The notes: a model not told the origin generated them from the sequence alone. DNA of 64,000 nucleotides from Candidatus Thorarchaeota archaeon SMTZ1-45 (GCA_001563335.1 LRSL01000069.1:62001-126000), one strand, 5' to 3'. Positions 51,281 to 60,972 are shown, counted from the first letter of the stretch. Translations and numbers: made by a program.

Positions 51281-53182
51281 ATGACAAAATCCAAGGAACT
51301 TCTTGAAGATCAACCAGGAAAAGAAATTCTTCTCCTAGCAAATGAAGCAATTGCACGAGGTGTTTTAGAAGCTGGTGTTAGAATAGTAGCTCTTTATCCT
51401 GGTACACCAAGTAGTGAAATTGGAAATAACCTTACATTTATGGCACCGCATATTCCAAATTTCTATTTTGAATTCAGTACAAATGAAAAAGTTGCATTAG
51501 AAGTAGCTGGTGCAGCTGCTGTTGCTGGCGTAAGATCTATGATGGTATGCAAAGGTCCTGGTCTCAATGTAGCTGCTGATCCATTCTTTTCTTTATCATA
51601 TGTTGGTGTTCGAGGAGGATTGGTAGTTGTCGTAGCAGATGACCCAAGTATGTGGAGCTCACAAAATGAGAATGACAGTAGATACTATGCACTAATGGGA
51701 AACATGCCAATGATGGAACCTGCTGATCCAATAGAAGCAAAATCTATGTTGCTTGAGGCTTACAAGCTTTCTGAAAAATTAGAGCTCCCAGTACTCTTCC
51801 GAACAACAACAAGAGTGAATCATACTCGAGCTCCAGTGAAATTTGGGAAAATTCTTCAACGTCCGAATAAAATTGAATTTGAAAAAGAACCATTTCGATT
51901 TGTTCCCATTCCTTCTGTTGCTCGAAAAAGACATCCATGGCTTCTTGGACAAATAGATATTGCACGTGAATTATCAGAAAAAAGCAAACTAAACTTTACA
52001 GAGGGTAAAGGTGATCTTGGGATAATCACTTCTGGAGTTTCATATAACTATGTCATTGAAGCACTATTAATCATGAAAATAAAAGCAGAAGTCTTGAAAC
52101 TTGGAATCACACATCCAGTCCCTGAAAAAATGATTATAGATTTTCTTAGTCGTCATAAACAGGTTATGATTGTTGAAGAGTTGGAACCATTTTTAGAAAC
52201 ACATGCAAGACGTCTAGCACAACTGAACAAAGTCAATGTAGAAATCATCGGAAAGGAACAAGGAATATTCTCACGCACTTACGAGTATAGTCCTCGAATT
52301 GTCATGAATGCTTTAAATAAAATTACTACACGTAATACACCTATTAATTGGGAAGAAATCGATAAGAAAACCCAAGAATTACCAGAGCTACCTCCAAGAC
52401 CTCCACTTCTATGCGCTGGGTGTCCACATAGAGCAACTTACTATGCGATTAGAACTGCCACAAGAGGAAAAGCTATCTATCCTTCTGATATTGGCTGTTA
52501 CACATTAAGCATTTCTTCTCCACTAGAAACTGCAGACATACTATTTGACATGGGATCTTCAATAACTACTGCTTGTGGTCTTGCAGAGGTTACAGATCAA
52601 GATATAGTTGCTTCAATCGGTGATAGTACATTCTTTGCTTCTGGTCTACCAGGTATTACAAATGCAGTTTATAATCAGCATCGAATCTGTGTTGTTGTAC
52701 TTGATAACCGTACTACTGCAATGACTGGTCATCAACCTCACCCTGGTACTGGAGTGACTGGTATGCAAAAGGAAGTTCCACCATTGGATATCGAAGAAGT
52801 ATGTAAGGGGCTTGGTGTTAAGTATGTCAAGACAGTTGAACCATTTGAGTCAATGGCAAGTTTGGTTGCAGAGGTACGTGAGATGGTCAAATGGACCAGA
52901 GAGAATCATAGTCCTGCAGTCTTAATATCAAAAGAACCGTGTGCTCTTCTTACTGCTGCTGAACGCCAACGTGCAGGTGAATTTCCACCCAAGTACTATG
53001 TCGACTCAGAGATCTGTAATGCATGCAAGCGCTGCCTTAATCGCCTATCTTGTCCTGCTATGTATATGGATTCTGAAACAGAACAAGCAATAATTGATGA
53101 CACATTATGTAATCTTTGTGGAACTTGTGTTTCAGTATGTCCACAGGGAGCTATAAAACGGGAGGAAACCGTAAATGAATAG
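51281..53182 (+). CDS. iorA: Indolepyruvate:ferredoxin oxidoreductase alpha subunit
   Basis: About 633 residues. Oxidises aryl pyruvates from aromatic amino acids to aryl-acetyl-CoA with ferredoxin. 'VRIVALYPGTPSSEIG' opens the pyrimidine domain; 'LCAGCPHRATYYAIRTA' and 'GDSTFFASGLPGITNAVYNQ' carry TPP-binding residues; the C-terminus has two 4Fe-4S motifs ('CNACKRCLNRLSCP', 'CNLCGTCVSVCPQGAI'). An ATG occurs at 51266, but GGAGGATC lies seven bases before ATG 51281, which is preferred. It overlaps iorB by eight bases. Confidence 0.95.
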   Translation: MTKSKELLEDQPGKEILLLANEAIARGVLEAGVRIVALYPGTPSSEIGNNLTFMAPHIPNFYFEFSTNEKVALEVAGAAAVAGVRSMMVCKGPGLNVAADPFFSLSYVGVRGGLVVVVADDPSMWSSQNENDSRYYALMGNMPMMEPADPIEAKSMLLEAYKLSEKLELPVLFRTTTRVNHTRAPVKFGKILQRPNKIEFEKEPFRFVPIPSVARKRHPWLLGQIDIARELSEKSKLNFTEGKGDLGIITSGVSYNYVIEALLIMKIKAEVLKLGITHPVPEKMIIDFLSRHKQVMIVEELEPFLETHARRLAQLNKVNVEIIGKEQGIFSRTYEYSPRIVMNALNKITTRNTPINWEEIDKKTQELPELPPRPPLLCAGCPHRATYYAIRTATRGKAIYPSDIGCYTLSISSPLETADILFDMGSSITTACGLAEVTDQDIVASIGDSTFFASGLPGITNAVYNQHRICVVVLDNRTTAMTGHQPHPGTGVTGMQKEVPPLDIEEVCKGLGVKYVKTVEPFESMASLVAEVREMVKWTRENHSPAVLISKEPCALLTAAERQRAGEFPPKYYVDSEICNACKRCLNRLSCPAMYMDSETEQAIIDDTLCNLCGTCVSVCPQGAIKREETVNE

Positions 53183-53792
53183 TATTACTAGTAATACAGT
53201 GAATATTGCAATTACTGGAGTAGGAGGTCAAGGAGTTCTAACTCTTTCCGAGATTTTAGCAAGGGCTGCATTAGAATGTGGTTTCAATGTTCGTGTAGGA
53301 GAAATCCATGGAATGGCTCAGAGGGGGGGTCATGTCGTTTGTACAGTTCGAATAGGTAAGAATGCTAGAGGTCCAATTATTGATCCAGGTTTTGCTCATC
53401 TTCTTGTTGGATTCGAACCCCTTGAAACTCTAAGGGAAATTAATCTTGTCAAACAAGGCGGATGCATTCTCATGAGTTCTCATGTACAATACCCTGTTGC
53501 AGTTTCAATGGGTCACTCTAAATATCCTAGCCATGAAGAAATAATCAAGAACATGAAAAAATATACTGACAGAATAATCGAATTTGACGCTTTAGAGCTT
53601 GCAGTAAAAGCAGGAAGCACTCAAGCACTCAATATGGTTATGTTAGGAGCAATCATTGGTACTAACTTAGTACCAATCACAAAAGAAGTGGCACTCAATG
53701 TTGTTCGTACAGCATTCCCAAAGAAATTTGAGAAAATCAATGTTAATGCAACAAAATTGGGTTTTGAAATGGCACAAGCTTGCAAGAAGTAA
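53175..53792 (+). CDS. iorB: Indolepyruvate:ferredoxin oxidoreductase beta subunit
   Basis: A 205-residue gamma/POR-domain subunit. 'NIAITGVGGQGVLTLSEILA', 'VRVGEIHGMAQRGGHVVCTV' and 'LVGFEPLETLREINLVKQGG' are typical. It overlaps the iorA stop by eight bases with GGAGG upstream, a coupled two-gene operon. The complex produces reduced ferredoxin and an acyl-CoA, which the ADP-forming acyl-CoA synthetase encoded at 59.2 kb could turn into ATP. A 16-base palindrome GTATTACTAGTAATAC lies at its start (53182-53197). Confidence 0.94.
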   Translation: MNSITSNTVNIAITGVGGQGVLTLSEILARAALECGFNVRVGEIHGMAQRGGHVVCTVRIGKNARGPIIDPGFAHLLVGFEPLETLREINLVKQGGCILMSSHVQYPVAVSMGHSKYPSHEEIIKNMKKYTDRIIEFDALELAVKAGSTQALNMVMLGAIIGTNLVPITKEVALNVVRTAFPKKFEKINVNATKLGFEMAQACKK

Positions 53793-53797
53793 CTCTC

Positions 53798-53811
53798 TAA
53801 TACTAGTATTA
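53798..53811. repeat. Palindrome TAATACTAGTATTA between iorB and hypF 3' ends
   Basis: A perfect 14-base palindrome in the 25-base convergent spacer, followed by an AT-rich run. It could be a bidirectional terminator, though the stem would be weak, or a member of the TGTAWTACA-type motif set scattered through 50.8-63.2 kb. Confidence 0.4.
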
Positions 53812-53817
53812 CAATTA

Positions 53818-56175
53818 TTAACTAATTAATTTTGCACCTGCAACGACAACTTGTCCAATTGAAATTCCACCGTCACCTGGTGGTACATTGAGATGTATCA
53901 GTGGTTTAAGATTCTCTTTCTTTATTTGATCAATAACTGCCTTTGTGATAATCCGATTAAGAGCAACACCTCCAGAAAAACCAACATACTTTAGACTCTT
54001 CTCTTTAGCTACAGAACAAGCAATATCAGCCAATGAGTTCCCAAGATACCACTGTGCAGCATAAGCAATCTCTTCCTTATTGATACCTTTCTTTCTTAAT
54101 TCAAGAATTTTTATCAAGCCATCTACAATATCTAAATCCAATCCATTTTTCATCGATTTAAATTCAGGAGGGATTCGTAAGTCTGTTTTTCTTGCTACAG
54201 ATTCAAGTTTCATTGGACATTCACCATCGTATGAGTTTTTAGAACAAATACCAAGTATCATTGCCACTGCATCAAGGAATCTTCCAGCACTTGTACTATT
54301 TATTGTGTTTATTCGACGACTAATTGTGTCAAGGATAATATCCAGTGAATCTGTGTCCATATCAATTTCAGGTCCAATTGGTGCTGAACCAACAATTTTT
54401 AGAATCTCGTTTTTCTCTAAAGACTCACTTAGAATTCCTGTAACGGACCTTGCTGCATAAATTGCTGAGAGATCTCCACCAGGATAGTTCACATTTCTGA
54501 GACCGCCTGCTCTTTTGAATTCTCTAAGGTCACCTAGTAATATTTCTCCTCCCCACCCAGTATTATCCATGCTCAAACCATAGCCATCTGCTGTAATACA
54601 AACAATACTTGTATCAATTCCCAAATTATGATCTGCAATCATAGATGCAAGGTGCGCATGATGATGCTGTACTCGAAAGAGTGGAATATCTTGATCAATA
54701 CTCATTTGCTCTGCAAATTCAGTAGTCAAAAAATCAGGATGGTAATCACATGCAATCCCATCGAGCTCGTTTACATCAAGAAGATGAAGAAGATGCTTTA
54801 TAGCATCAGACAGAAATTCCAAACTTTCAACTCGATTAATATCACCAATATGCTGAGTTGGATAAATTCTTCCTGATTTCAAAACAGAAGCTGTTACCTT
54901 TTCCTCAGGACCAACACCAACTATTTCAATAGATTTCCAGAAATCCGTTAATTGAAGTGGATCTGGAACATATCCTCTTGCTCGTCGTAAAAAGACTGGT
55001 TTGTTGTTGTCCACAAATTTGACAACAGAATCATCAGCTCTTTGGTAAATTCTACGATTATGAATCAGAGAATAATCAACTATGTCCTTGAGCTCAGAAA
55101 CAATAACCTCAGGTTCAATATACATTGGTACACCCGTAGGGTTTGCACTTGTCATTATCAAAGCAGGCTCATTTGTATATTGAAATAAAAGATGATGAAT
55201 AGGTGCATAAGGTAGCATAACCCCAATAGTATCAAGACCTGGTGCGATAACATCTTGCACATCATCTGGAACCACCTCTGATTCTGTTTTCTTTTGTAAA
55301 AGGACTATAGGTCTTCGCCAAGATTCCAAGAGTTCTCGTTGCATATCAGTAAAATATACAAACTGTTCTAGGACTGAAAGATTTCTTACCATTATTGCAA
55401 AAGGGCGCTGGGATCTTTTTTTCCTTTGTCTTAAAGTTTCAATTGCTCTAGAACTGGATGTCTTTGTTGCAATATGAGTTCCTCCAATACCCTGTATCGC
55501 AATTACTCTATTCTTGTCAAGCATTTGCATAATATATTGTACAGGATTATCTGTTTCAATCTGAATTCCGTTTGCATTAACTACCCTATAGAGAGGTCCA
55601 CAATTTTTACAAGCAGTTGTTTGAGCATGATAACGTCTATCGATAGGATTTGTATAACCTGTATTACAAGTATCACAAAGAGGGAAATCAATCATAGTTG
55701 TGTTTGGTCGGTCATATGGAAGATTTGTTATAGTCGAGAATCTTGGTCCACAAGCTGCACATGATGTAAATGGATATCTATACCATCGAGATTCCTGAGA
55801 TAACAAATCTTCAATACAATTATCACATATCGCAATATCTGGCGGCAAAATAGGGATAGATCCTTCTGTTCGTGTTTCTAAGGATTTTCTTATTTCAAAT
55901 GATGTAAATGAATCAGTGCTATTAGTCCAATTAACAGAAATCGAATCAATACGCGAAATAGATGGAGGACTTTTCTTAATAGTATCAATCAATTTTTTGA
56001 TATCAGATTTTTGTCCTTCTACAACAATCTTTACTCCCGCATCACCCAAATTAAGAACAAATCCTGTGAGCAAGAGAGACTCAGCAATATTATACACAAA
56101 TGGTCTAAAGCCAACTCCCTGAACTATTCCTGTCACATGAATATCAGCTCTTTTCTTCACAGATGAAGACACCAT
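53818..56175 (-). CDS. hypF: HypF carbamoyltransferase, [NiFe]-hydrogenase maturation
   Basis: A 785-residue HypF. It supplies carbamoyl for the cyanide ligands of [NiFe] hydrogenase. In order: acylphosphatase domain ('HVTGIVQGVGFRPFVYNIAE'), two zinc fingers (CDNC...CAACG and CDTC...CKNCG), a YrdC-like domain ('VIAIQGIGGTHIATKTSSSR'), and a Kae1-like domain ('GIACDYHPDFLTTEFAEQ', 'QHHHAHLASMIADH', 'GFSGGVALNRIITKAVI'). Full length. No hydrogenase structural gene is in the window. TTGTATTACAA lies about 55 bases upstream of its start. Confidence 0.96.
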   Translation of the reverse strand: MVSSSVKKRADIHVTGIVQGVGFRPFVYNIAESLLLTGFVLNLGDAGVKIVVEGQKSDIKKLIDTIKKSPPSISRIDSISVNWTNSTDSFTSFEIRKSLETRTEGSIPILPPDIAICDNCIEDLLSQESRWYRYPFTSCAACGPRFSTITNLPYDRPNTTMIDFPLCDTCNTGYTNPIDRRYHAQTTACKNCGPLYRVVNANGIQIETDNPVQYIMQMLDKNRVIAIQGIGGTHIATKTSSSRAIETLRQRKKRSQRPFAIMVRNLSVLEQFVYFTDMQRELLESWRRPIVLLQKKTESEVVPDDVQDVIAPGLDTIGVMLPYAPIHHLLFQYTNEPALIMTSANPTGVPMYIEPEVIVSELKDIVDYSLIHNRRIYQRADDSVVKFVDNNKPVFLRRARGYVPDPLQLTDFWKSIEIVGVGPEEKVTASVLKSGRIYPTQHIGDINRVESLEFLSDAIKHLLHLLDVNELDGIACDYHPDFLTTEFAEQMSIDQDIPLFRVQHHHAHLASMIADHNLGIDTSIVCITADGYGLSMDNTGWGGEILLGDLREFKRAGGLRNVNYPGGDLSAIYAARSVTGILSESLEKNEILKIVGSAPIGPEIDMDTDSLDIILDTISRRINTINSTSAGRFLDAVAMILGICSKNSYDGECPMKLESVARKTDLRIPPEFKSMKNGLDLDIVDGLIKILELRKKGINKEEIAYAAQWYLGNSLADIACSVAKEKSLKYVGFSGGVALNRIITKAVIDQIKKENLKPLIHLNVPPGDGGISIGQVVVAGAKLIS

Positions 56176-56227
56176 GATGTTTCGTAACCAATCTCGATAT
56201 TAATCCAATGAAGTGACAAAATCAATA

Positions 56228-56238
56228 TTGTATTACAA
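56228..56238. promoter_or_regulatory. TTGTATTACAA element upstream of hypF
   Basis: Odd-centred palindrome, one of several TGTAWTACA motifs in intergenic DNA between 50.8 and 63.2 kb (50878, 56228, 56744, 57818, 61987, 63128). Role unknown; base composition makes single copies unremarkable. Confidence 0.35.
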
Positions 56239-56309
56239 GAAATACCAATTCTGTGTTAACTCTTTATAGGTCCTCTTAAGGTTCCTGTAGGAAAAAAGAT
56301 TGAGCTGCC

Positions 56310-56726
56310 TTGACAATCCGAACAGACCAATCCCGATCTCTGATGCAAGAACCTGATGTTACTCCTTCAATATTGGCATCTGTACCCGAGTGTCTGAGAG
56401 ATGTTCTCAAAGAATCAATTAGTCAAAAAGGAAGAGGAAGAAAATCTGTCTTAATCTCCAGTAATAATCTCACTAACAGATTCATCTTTTCAAGATGGGG
56501 CATACGACCTTCGCAACGAAGACGATACAAGAATCTCTTCGCTTCTGTAAGAAAACAAAGCCGAGTGGTATTTCAACATTTTCTCTTACGTGGTCGAATT
56601 GAGTGGATCGATGATTCTGGGAAAAATGTCTTTGGGATTTACAAATTTGATGAGATTAGAGGGAATTTGATTCTAGGATTTGTTATGATTACGCCTGAAT
56701 CAGAATGGACTCTCTCAAACAGATAG
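56310..56726 (+). CDS. Uncharacterised basic protein
   Basis: A 138-residue protein of no family I recognise. A helical N-terminal half is strongly basic ('SQKGRGRKSVLISSNNLTNR', 'RPSQRRRYKNLFASVRKQSR'), and a beta-rich C-terminal segment follows ('RIEWIDDSGKNVFGIYKFDE'). It may bind nucleic acid. TTG at 56310 is an uncertain start; ATG at 56343 is possible. It diverges from hypF and is followed by two further unknown genes on the same strand. Confidence 0.55.
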   Translation: MTIRTDQSRSLMQEPDVTPSILASVPECLRDVLKESISQKGRGRKSVLISSNNLTNRFIFSRWGIRPSQRRRYKNLFASVRKQSRVVFQHFLLRGRIEWIDDSGKNVFGIYKFDEIRGNLILGFVMITPESEWTLSNR

Positions 56727-56959
56727 TCATCATTTTTTCCACTTTGTAATACAAATATTCCATTATTGACTGACTGAAAATTACTTAAGACTCTAGATAC
56801 TCTATTGTATACAAAATTGTATCCACCCATTGGGACTTGTGAACTGTTCTAGAAAAAGACATTATAATGCTCTATTTGTAATTTAAAGAGCTCTAATGAC
56901 TGATACCAGACACATCTCTAACAAGCTCCAAACATGGATATCCAAAGTGGTAGTTAGAC

Positions 56960-57508
56960 TTGCAATTCAAAAATACTCGACAAACTTCTGATAAGAAAGT
57001 AATGAAACAATTGGCAATTGGAACACGACACGTACTAAAAGAGCCAATTCTAAAGAAGCTTCAAGAAGGATCTGTGCTAAGTGAAGTTCAATTAGAAACT
57101 CTCCTTATCGATTTGGTTTTAGAAGACAGTCTGGGATCACATATCACATATGAAGATAAAGCAACAATCCGAACAAAATATGGGACCAGGTCTCGTGGCG
57201 TTTCAAGAGGGGCATTCAATAGAACTTTGAATCAGGCTCGTCGAAACTTATCCCGTTGTTTTTACACTATGTTGTTACTAGCATACTTAGGTCTCTTTGA
57301 ATTAACAATATTTCGTCCTTTCGAAGAAGTTGCTGCTCGTATAGGTGATTACAGAAGAATCCGCGATATTCTCGCTGGAAAAGTTGAGCTAACAACAGAA
57401 GAACTCGAAAGCATTAGAGCTACTGAAAGAACAATCATGGCTGCACTTGACGAGCTTTCATCCTCACTAGCGCTTAAATCAGAGATATCCAAAAAGAAGT
57501 CTGATTAA
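56960..57508 (+). CDS. Uncharacterised helical protein
   Basis: A 182-residue, mostly helical and basic protein. 'GTRSRGVSRGAFNRTLNQAR' followed by RNLSRCFYTM looks like a DNA- or RNA-contacting helix-turn-helix, and 'YRRIRDILAGKVELTTEELE' like a coiled segment. I do not recognise a family. TTG at 56960 is a weak start; ATG at 57002 is an alternative. The preceding 230-base spacer holds a TTGTAATACAA element (56744) and no gene I can see. A structured RNA candidate begins just after it. Confidence 0.55.
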   Translation: MQFKNTRQTSDKKVMKQLAIGTRHVLKEPILKKLQEGSVLSEVQLETLLIDLVLEDSLGSHITYEDKATIRTKYGTRSRGVSRGAFNRTLNQARRNLSRCFYTMLLLAYLGLFELTIFRPFEEVAARIGDYRRIRDILAGKVELTTEELESIRATERTIMAALDELSSSLALKSEISKKKSD

Positions 57509-57531
57509 TCAACAAAGAAAGAAAGCGGCTC

Positions 57532-57715
57532 GAGCGTGTCGCACCAAGGAGCAATCCAACGTATTTGAGCACAGTCCTTCTCCAGCACTCAAGCAACCAT
57601 TTAGGTCATCCTGGAGGTTTGTTTGAGGAGATAGAGATGACAATGACGAGTGCCTGAAACGTCGGAAAGGTGTGTCCTATCCACGTCGGCTTACTTGCCA
57701 TTGCACGACACACTC
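57532..57715. ncRNA. Candidate structured RNA (RNase P RNA-like features)
   Basis: A GC-richer, non-coding stretch closed by a ten-pair terminal stem, GAGCGTGTCG (57532-57541) with CGACACACTC (57706-57715), one mismatch. Inside are a GCAA-looped hairpin GGA-GCAA-TCC and a long stem CTCAAGCAACC/GGTTTGTTTGAG. On the plus strand 'AGATGACAATGACGA' and 'CGGCTTACTTGCC' recall CR-IV and CR-V of RNase P RNA, and 'GAGCACAGTCC' recalls CR-I, but the P4 pairing is weak and ACAGAA is missing. On the minus strand a TATA-like ATGTATAATTG is well placed for a start near 57715, so orientation is open. Confidence 0.42.
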
Positions 57716-57914
57716 ATATTATACATGGTAACAATTATACATAGTTCTATTCTTAGAACGGGAATTTTCGTCATATTTTCATGTTCTATTTGGCGCTTAA
57801 TCAAACAAATTGATACATGTATTACAATTTATACAATTTTGAATACCCGAAGAAACCTTAATCGTAATCTCATGGTGACAATAGATTGTACACCATACCA
57901 GTAGTGATGACAAC

Positions 57915-59165
57915 TTGGTTGATGATAATAGTCGTGATAGAATCTTCAAAGCAGTCAGGCAACGTATCAAAGAAACTGACGAAATAGAAAGAATACAGGT
58001 CATGGCAAATGCAATTGGAGATCGTCGTTACAGAGACCTAGTAGATATAGTTTCTAGAATTGAAAGTGAAGAAGGCTGGTCCACAGCGCTTGAATACCTA
58101 CTGAAAGCACAACATCAAAAGTATTCATCACCATTTATCATTGGTCAAGACAAAACAAACCTGGAAGAGTTGAAGTATCGAGAGATGGTATTCGAACTAT
58201 TATCATGTAAAGGACTAGAACCAATCACCCCAGGAACAACTGATCTTCTGAAGAATCTGGACCAAGAATCCTCACTTATTGATGCTTCCCGTGTTTTTAT
58301 AGACATTGTAGAAAAGTTAGCTATTGAACAAATACATACTGATGACACACTATTCTTTGACTTCTCTTATAATATTTCAATCTCTAAAGAAACTGTGAAA
58401 ATCTTAGATCAAGTCAGAAACAAGAATATTCATACCATCTCTCTTGAAAGGAAGGAAGAACAATTCAATATCGAACCTCTATGGTACACTGAGTATGGTC
58501 GACTTGCCTTGTCAACACTCGGAATCAAAGGTTTTGTAGTGAACACTGACACATTTGATAGTATACTATCAATAATACAAGTGCCTAGTCTTATTAGAAC
58601 AAAGAATGTCAATAAATTCTCTTTCAAGAGTAAAAAGAGAGATTCGTGGACTCGCCCCACAAATCAAACATACAAAAATCTACTGGATTATCTTATTCAT
58701 CATGATGTGAATAACTTAGGCTTACTAGGAAGTAGACACTCTATACCACTACTAAATATTCTGCTTGATGGAGCTTCTTCCACATATGAAAATTTACAGT
58801 CTTCAAGTGGTTACAGAGAGATACTCAATTGTATGAATGCACATCTCTCTGTTCGTGATATTGAATCAATTCTTGTTTTAGAAAAATCATCACAAATGAA
58901 GAACACACGGATTGCGACAATGGCAATTCTAGCTATTGGTAGCTTTTATCATGAATCATCTGCTACGACACTTGTAGATTTGTTGTGTAAAAGTAAAAAC
59001 AATGAGATAGAGGAAGCTGCTACAAAGGCACTTGAAAGTGTCTACAAAAGATGTCCTGAGGCTGATTATATTATTACTACTTCATTAAACAATGAATGCA
59101 AAAATCGCAGAAAACTAACCAACCTATATCGGCGTCTAAGCAAAGAAAAACCATTGTATTATTAG
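57915..59165 (+). CDS. Uncharacterised protein with HEAT-like C-terminus
   Basis: A 416-residue protein not assigned to a family. It is largely helical; the C-terminal about 100 residues resemble HEAT/PBS-lyase repeats ('KNTRIATMAILAIGSFYHES', 'IEEAATKALESVYKRCPEAD'). The middle has some alpha/beta character with 'LALSTLGIKGFVVNTDTFDS'. TTG at 57915 follows GTGATG. The 400-base spacer before it holds the structured RNA candidate and a TGTATTACA motif. It may be a scaffold protein; nothing firmer can be said. Confidence 0.6.
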   Translation: MVDDNSRDRIFKAVRQRIKETDEIERIQVMANAIGDRRYRDLVDIVSRIESEEGWSTALEYLLKAQHQKYSSPFIIGQDKTNLEELKYREMVFELLSCKGLEPITPGTTDLLKNLDQESSLIDASRVFIDIVEKLAIEQIHTDDTLFFDFSYNISISKETVKILDQVRNKNIHTISLERKEEQFNIEPLWYTEYGRLALSTLGIKGFVVNTDTFDSILSIIQVPSLIRTKNVNKFSFKSKKRDSWTRPTNQTYKNLLDYLIHHDVNNLGLLGSRHSIPLLNILLDGASSTYENLQSSSGYREILNCMNAHLSVRDIESILVLEKSSQMKNTRIATMAILAIGSFYHESSATTLVDLLCKSKNNEIEEAATKALESVYKRCPEADYIITTSLNNECKNRRKLTNLYRRLSKEKPLYY

Positions 59166-59227
59166 TAATACATAAAATACTAACTCTGACGACAAACATA
59201 AATCACACTCAACTCTGGCGTGCAAGT

Positions 59228-60613
59228 ATGAAAAGTTTTGAAACTGAGCTATTCAAGAACATAGATCTATTCTTCAATCCAAAGAGAGTCGCTCTTGTTG
59301 GCGCGTCCACAGATTACAGAAAGCTTGGTAATTCAATACTTATGAATCTATTAACATCTGAAATTGAAGTCTTCCCAATAACACGTAATACAGAACGAGT
59401 CTTAGGTGTACAAGCCTACAAGAGTCTTAGTGATTTACCAAAACCTGTTGATTTAGTTATAGTCGCAGTTGCTGCTAAATACTGTTCATCACTTATGCCT
59501 GAAATAAGAAAAGCTGGTGCAAGAAACGCAGTAATAATTTCAGGTGGTTTCAGTGAAGCAGGTCCTGAAGGCGCAGAATTAGAAAAGAATCTTGTAAAAG
59601 CTGCTCGAGAAGCAGGAGTTCGTATACTTGGTCCAAATTGTGTTGGTATTTCTAATACTCGTTTGTTCAATGGTACATTCACGATGATGCCAGAACGTGG
59701 CAATATTGCATTTGTTTCTCAAAGCGGAGCTCTTGGAGGAATGATTATCTATACTACTAGAGCGAAGAGAATTGGGATGAGCAAGTTTGCCAGCATTGGT
59801 AATTCTGCAGATATTGGATTTGTTGAAATTCTTAATTACTTCAGAGAAGATTCAAAATCGTCAGTCATTGCCGCTTATATTGAGGGCATTAATGAAGGTC
59901 GAACTCTTTTCGAGTCACTGCAAAAAGCAGCCAAAGTAAAACCCGTAGTCATATTAAAAGGTGGGCGAAGTGAAGAAGGTGGTCGTGCCACTCAATCACA
60001 TACTGGATCCTTAGCTGGTTCTACCAAACTATTTGATGCAATGATACGCCAAGCTGGTTGTGTTACTGCACCAACATTGGATACCTTATTTGAAATTTGC
60101 AAACTCTTTGATTATCAACCCAAACCAAAAGGAAATCGTATTGGCATTATTAGTAATACAGGAGGTGCAGGAGTTCTTGCCACTGATGCCGCATCAAACT
60201 TAAACCTTCAAATTGCTCGTCTTGACGAAGAAACAAGAGAAGAGCTTAAACAAGTTCTTCCACCAATGGCTTCTACCAATAATCCAATTGATGTTGTGGC
60301 TAGTGGAGGTAGAAGAGAATATAGGATAGCTACTGAACTCCTGTTGAAAGACTCTAATGTCGACATACTACTTGTTATATGCGCAGTTCCAACTTTTGCA
60401 GGAATGACACAGACAGAACATGCAGCAGGAACTCTAGAAGGTGTCCGCTCTGTTTCAATAGATAAACCAATTATAGGAGTATGGTTAGCCGGAGATGTTG
60501 GCAAACCAGGAAAAGATCTTTTAGAAATGAATAAGATACCTTGCTACGATGACCCTGCGCAAGCCGCACTTTGTATTGCAAGAGTAGCTGAATATGCAAT
60601 CATGCATCGTTAA
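59228..60613 (+). CDS. Acyl-CoA synthetase (ADP-forming) alpha subunit
   Basis: About 461 residues of an NDP-forming acetate/aryl-acetate-CoA ligase. The CoA-binding Rossmann domain begins 'DLFFNPKRVALVGASTDYRK' and has 'ILGPNCVGISNTRLFNGTF'. The ligase-CoA domains follow with 'FVSQSGALGGMIIYTTRAKR' and the phosphohistidine region 'GRATQSHTGSLAGSTKLFDA'. It makes ATP from acyl-CoA in archaeal fermentation and would fit downstream of IorAB. The beta subunit is not adjacent. The frame is open from 59096 inside the previous gene; ATG 59228 matches the family. Confidence 0.93.
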   Translation: MKSFETELFKNIDLFFNPKRVALVGASTDYRKLGNSILMNLLTSEIEVFPITRNTERVLGVQAYKSLSDLPKPVDLVIVAVAAKYCSSLMPEIRKAGARNAVIISGGFSEAGPEGAELEKNLVKAAREAGVRILGPNCVGISNTRLFNGTFTMMPERGNIAFVSQSGALGGMIIYTTRAKRIGMSKFASIGNSADIGFVEILNYFREDSKSSVIAAYIEGINEGRTLFESLQKAAKVKPVVILKGGRSEEGGRATQSHTGSLAGSTKLFDAMIRQAGCVTAPTLDTLFEICKLFDYQPKPKGNRIGIISNTGGAGVLATDAASNLNLQIARLDEETREELKQVLPPMASTNNPIDVVASGGRREYRIATELLLKDSNVDILLVICAVPTFAGMTQTEHAAGTLEGVRSVSIDKPIIGVWLAGDVGKPGKDLLEMNKIPCYDDPAQAALCIARVAEYAIMHR

Positions 60614-60668
60614 CTCTTGAACTATCTATTCTTGAATCCTAATATCAATATTACAATTGATTTACTTT

Positions 60669-60971
60669 CTATGACTCAAGATATTCTTCAGCAATCTGTG
60701 GGAACTCCTGCACAACCGCTTCTCGGAGCTGTTTCTCTACCCACATACTCAAGTTAATTGCCTTTGATTTTCTGATCGCTTTCAAACAAGCTCTGAGATC
60801 AGTTGGAATAGAGAAAGAAACGATTGGACTTTTACGTTCTCTATTTGGAACAGAAGATATGAACTCACTCTGTTCTGCTACTGCTCTAGTTTCTCGAGCT
60901 ATCACCCTTGTTGGTTTTTCCTCTCCCTCTTCTTTTTCCGCTTCTTTTCTATACTTTCCAAGTAAACTCAT
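60669..60971 (-). CDS. Small ribbon-helix-helix-like protein, partner of the AAA ATPase
   Basis: A 100-residue protein. The N-terminal half is highly charged ('LGKYRKEAEKEEGEEKPTRV'). The C-terminal half reads 'SPIVSFSIPTDLRACLKAIR' then 'KSKAINLSMWVEKQLREAV', the strand-helix-helix pattern of ribbon-helix-helix DNA-binding proteins. ATG 60971 is two bases after the AAA ATPase stop, with GGAGG inside the end of that gene. Probably a DNA-binding adaptor for the ATPase, by position. Confidence 0.65.
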   Translation of the reverse strand: MSLLGKYRKEAEKEEGEEKPTRVIARETRAVAEQSEFISSVPNRERKSPIVSFSIPTDLRACLKAIRKSKAINLSMWVEKQLREAVVQEFPQIAEEYLES

Positions 60972-60972
60972 T

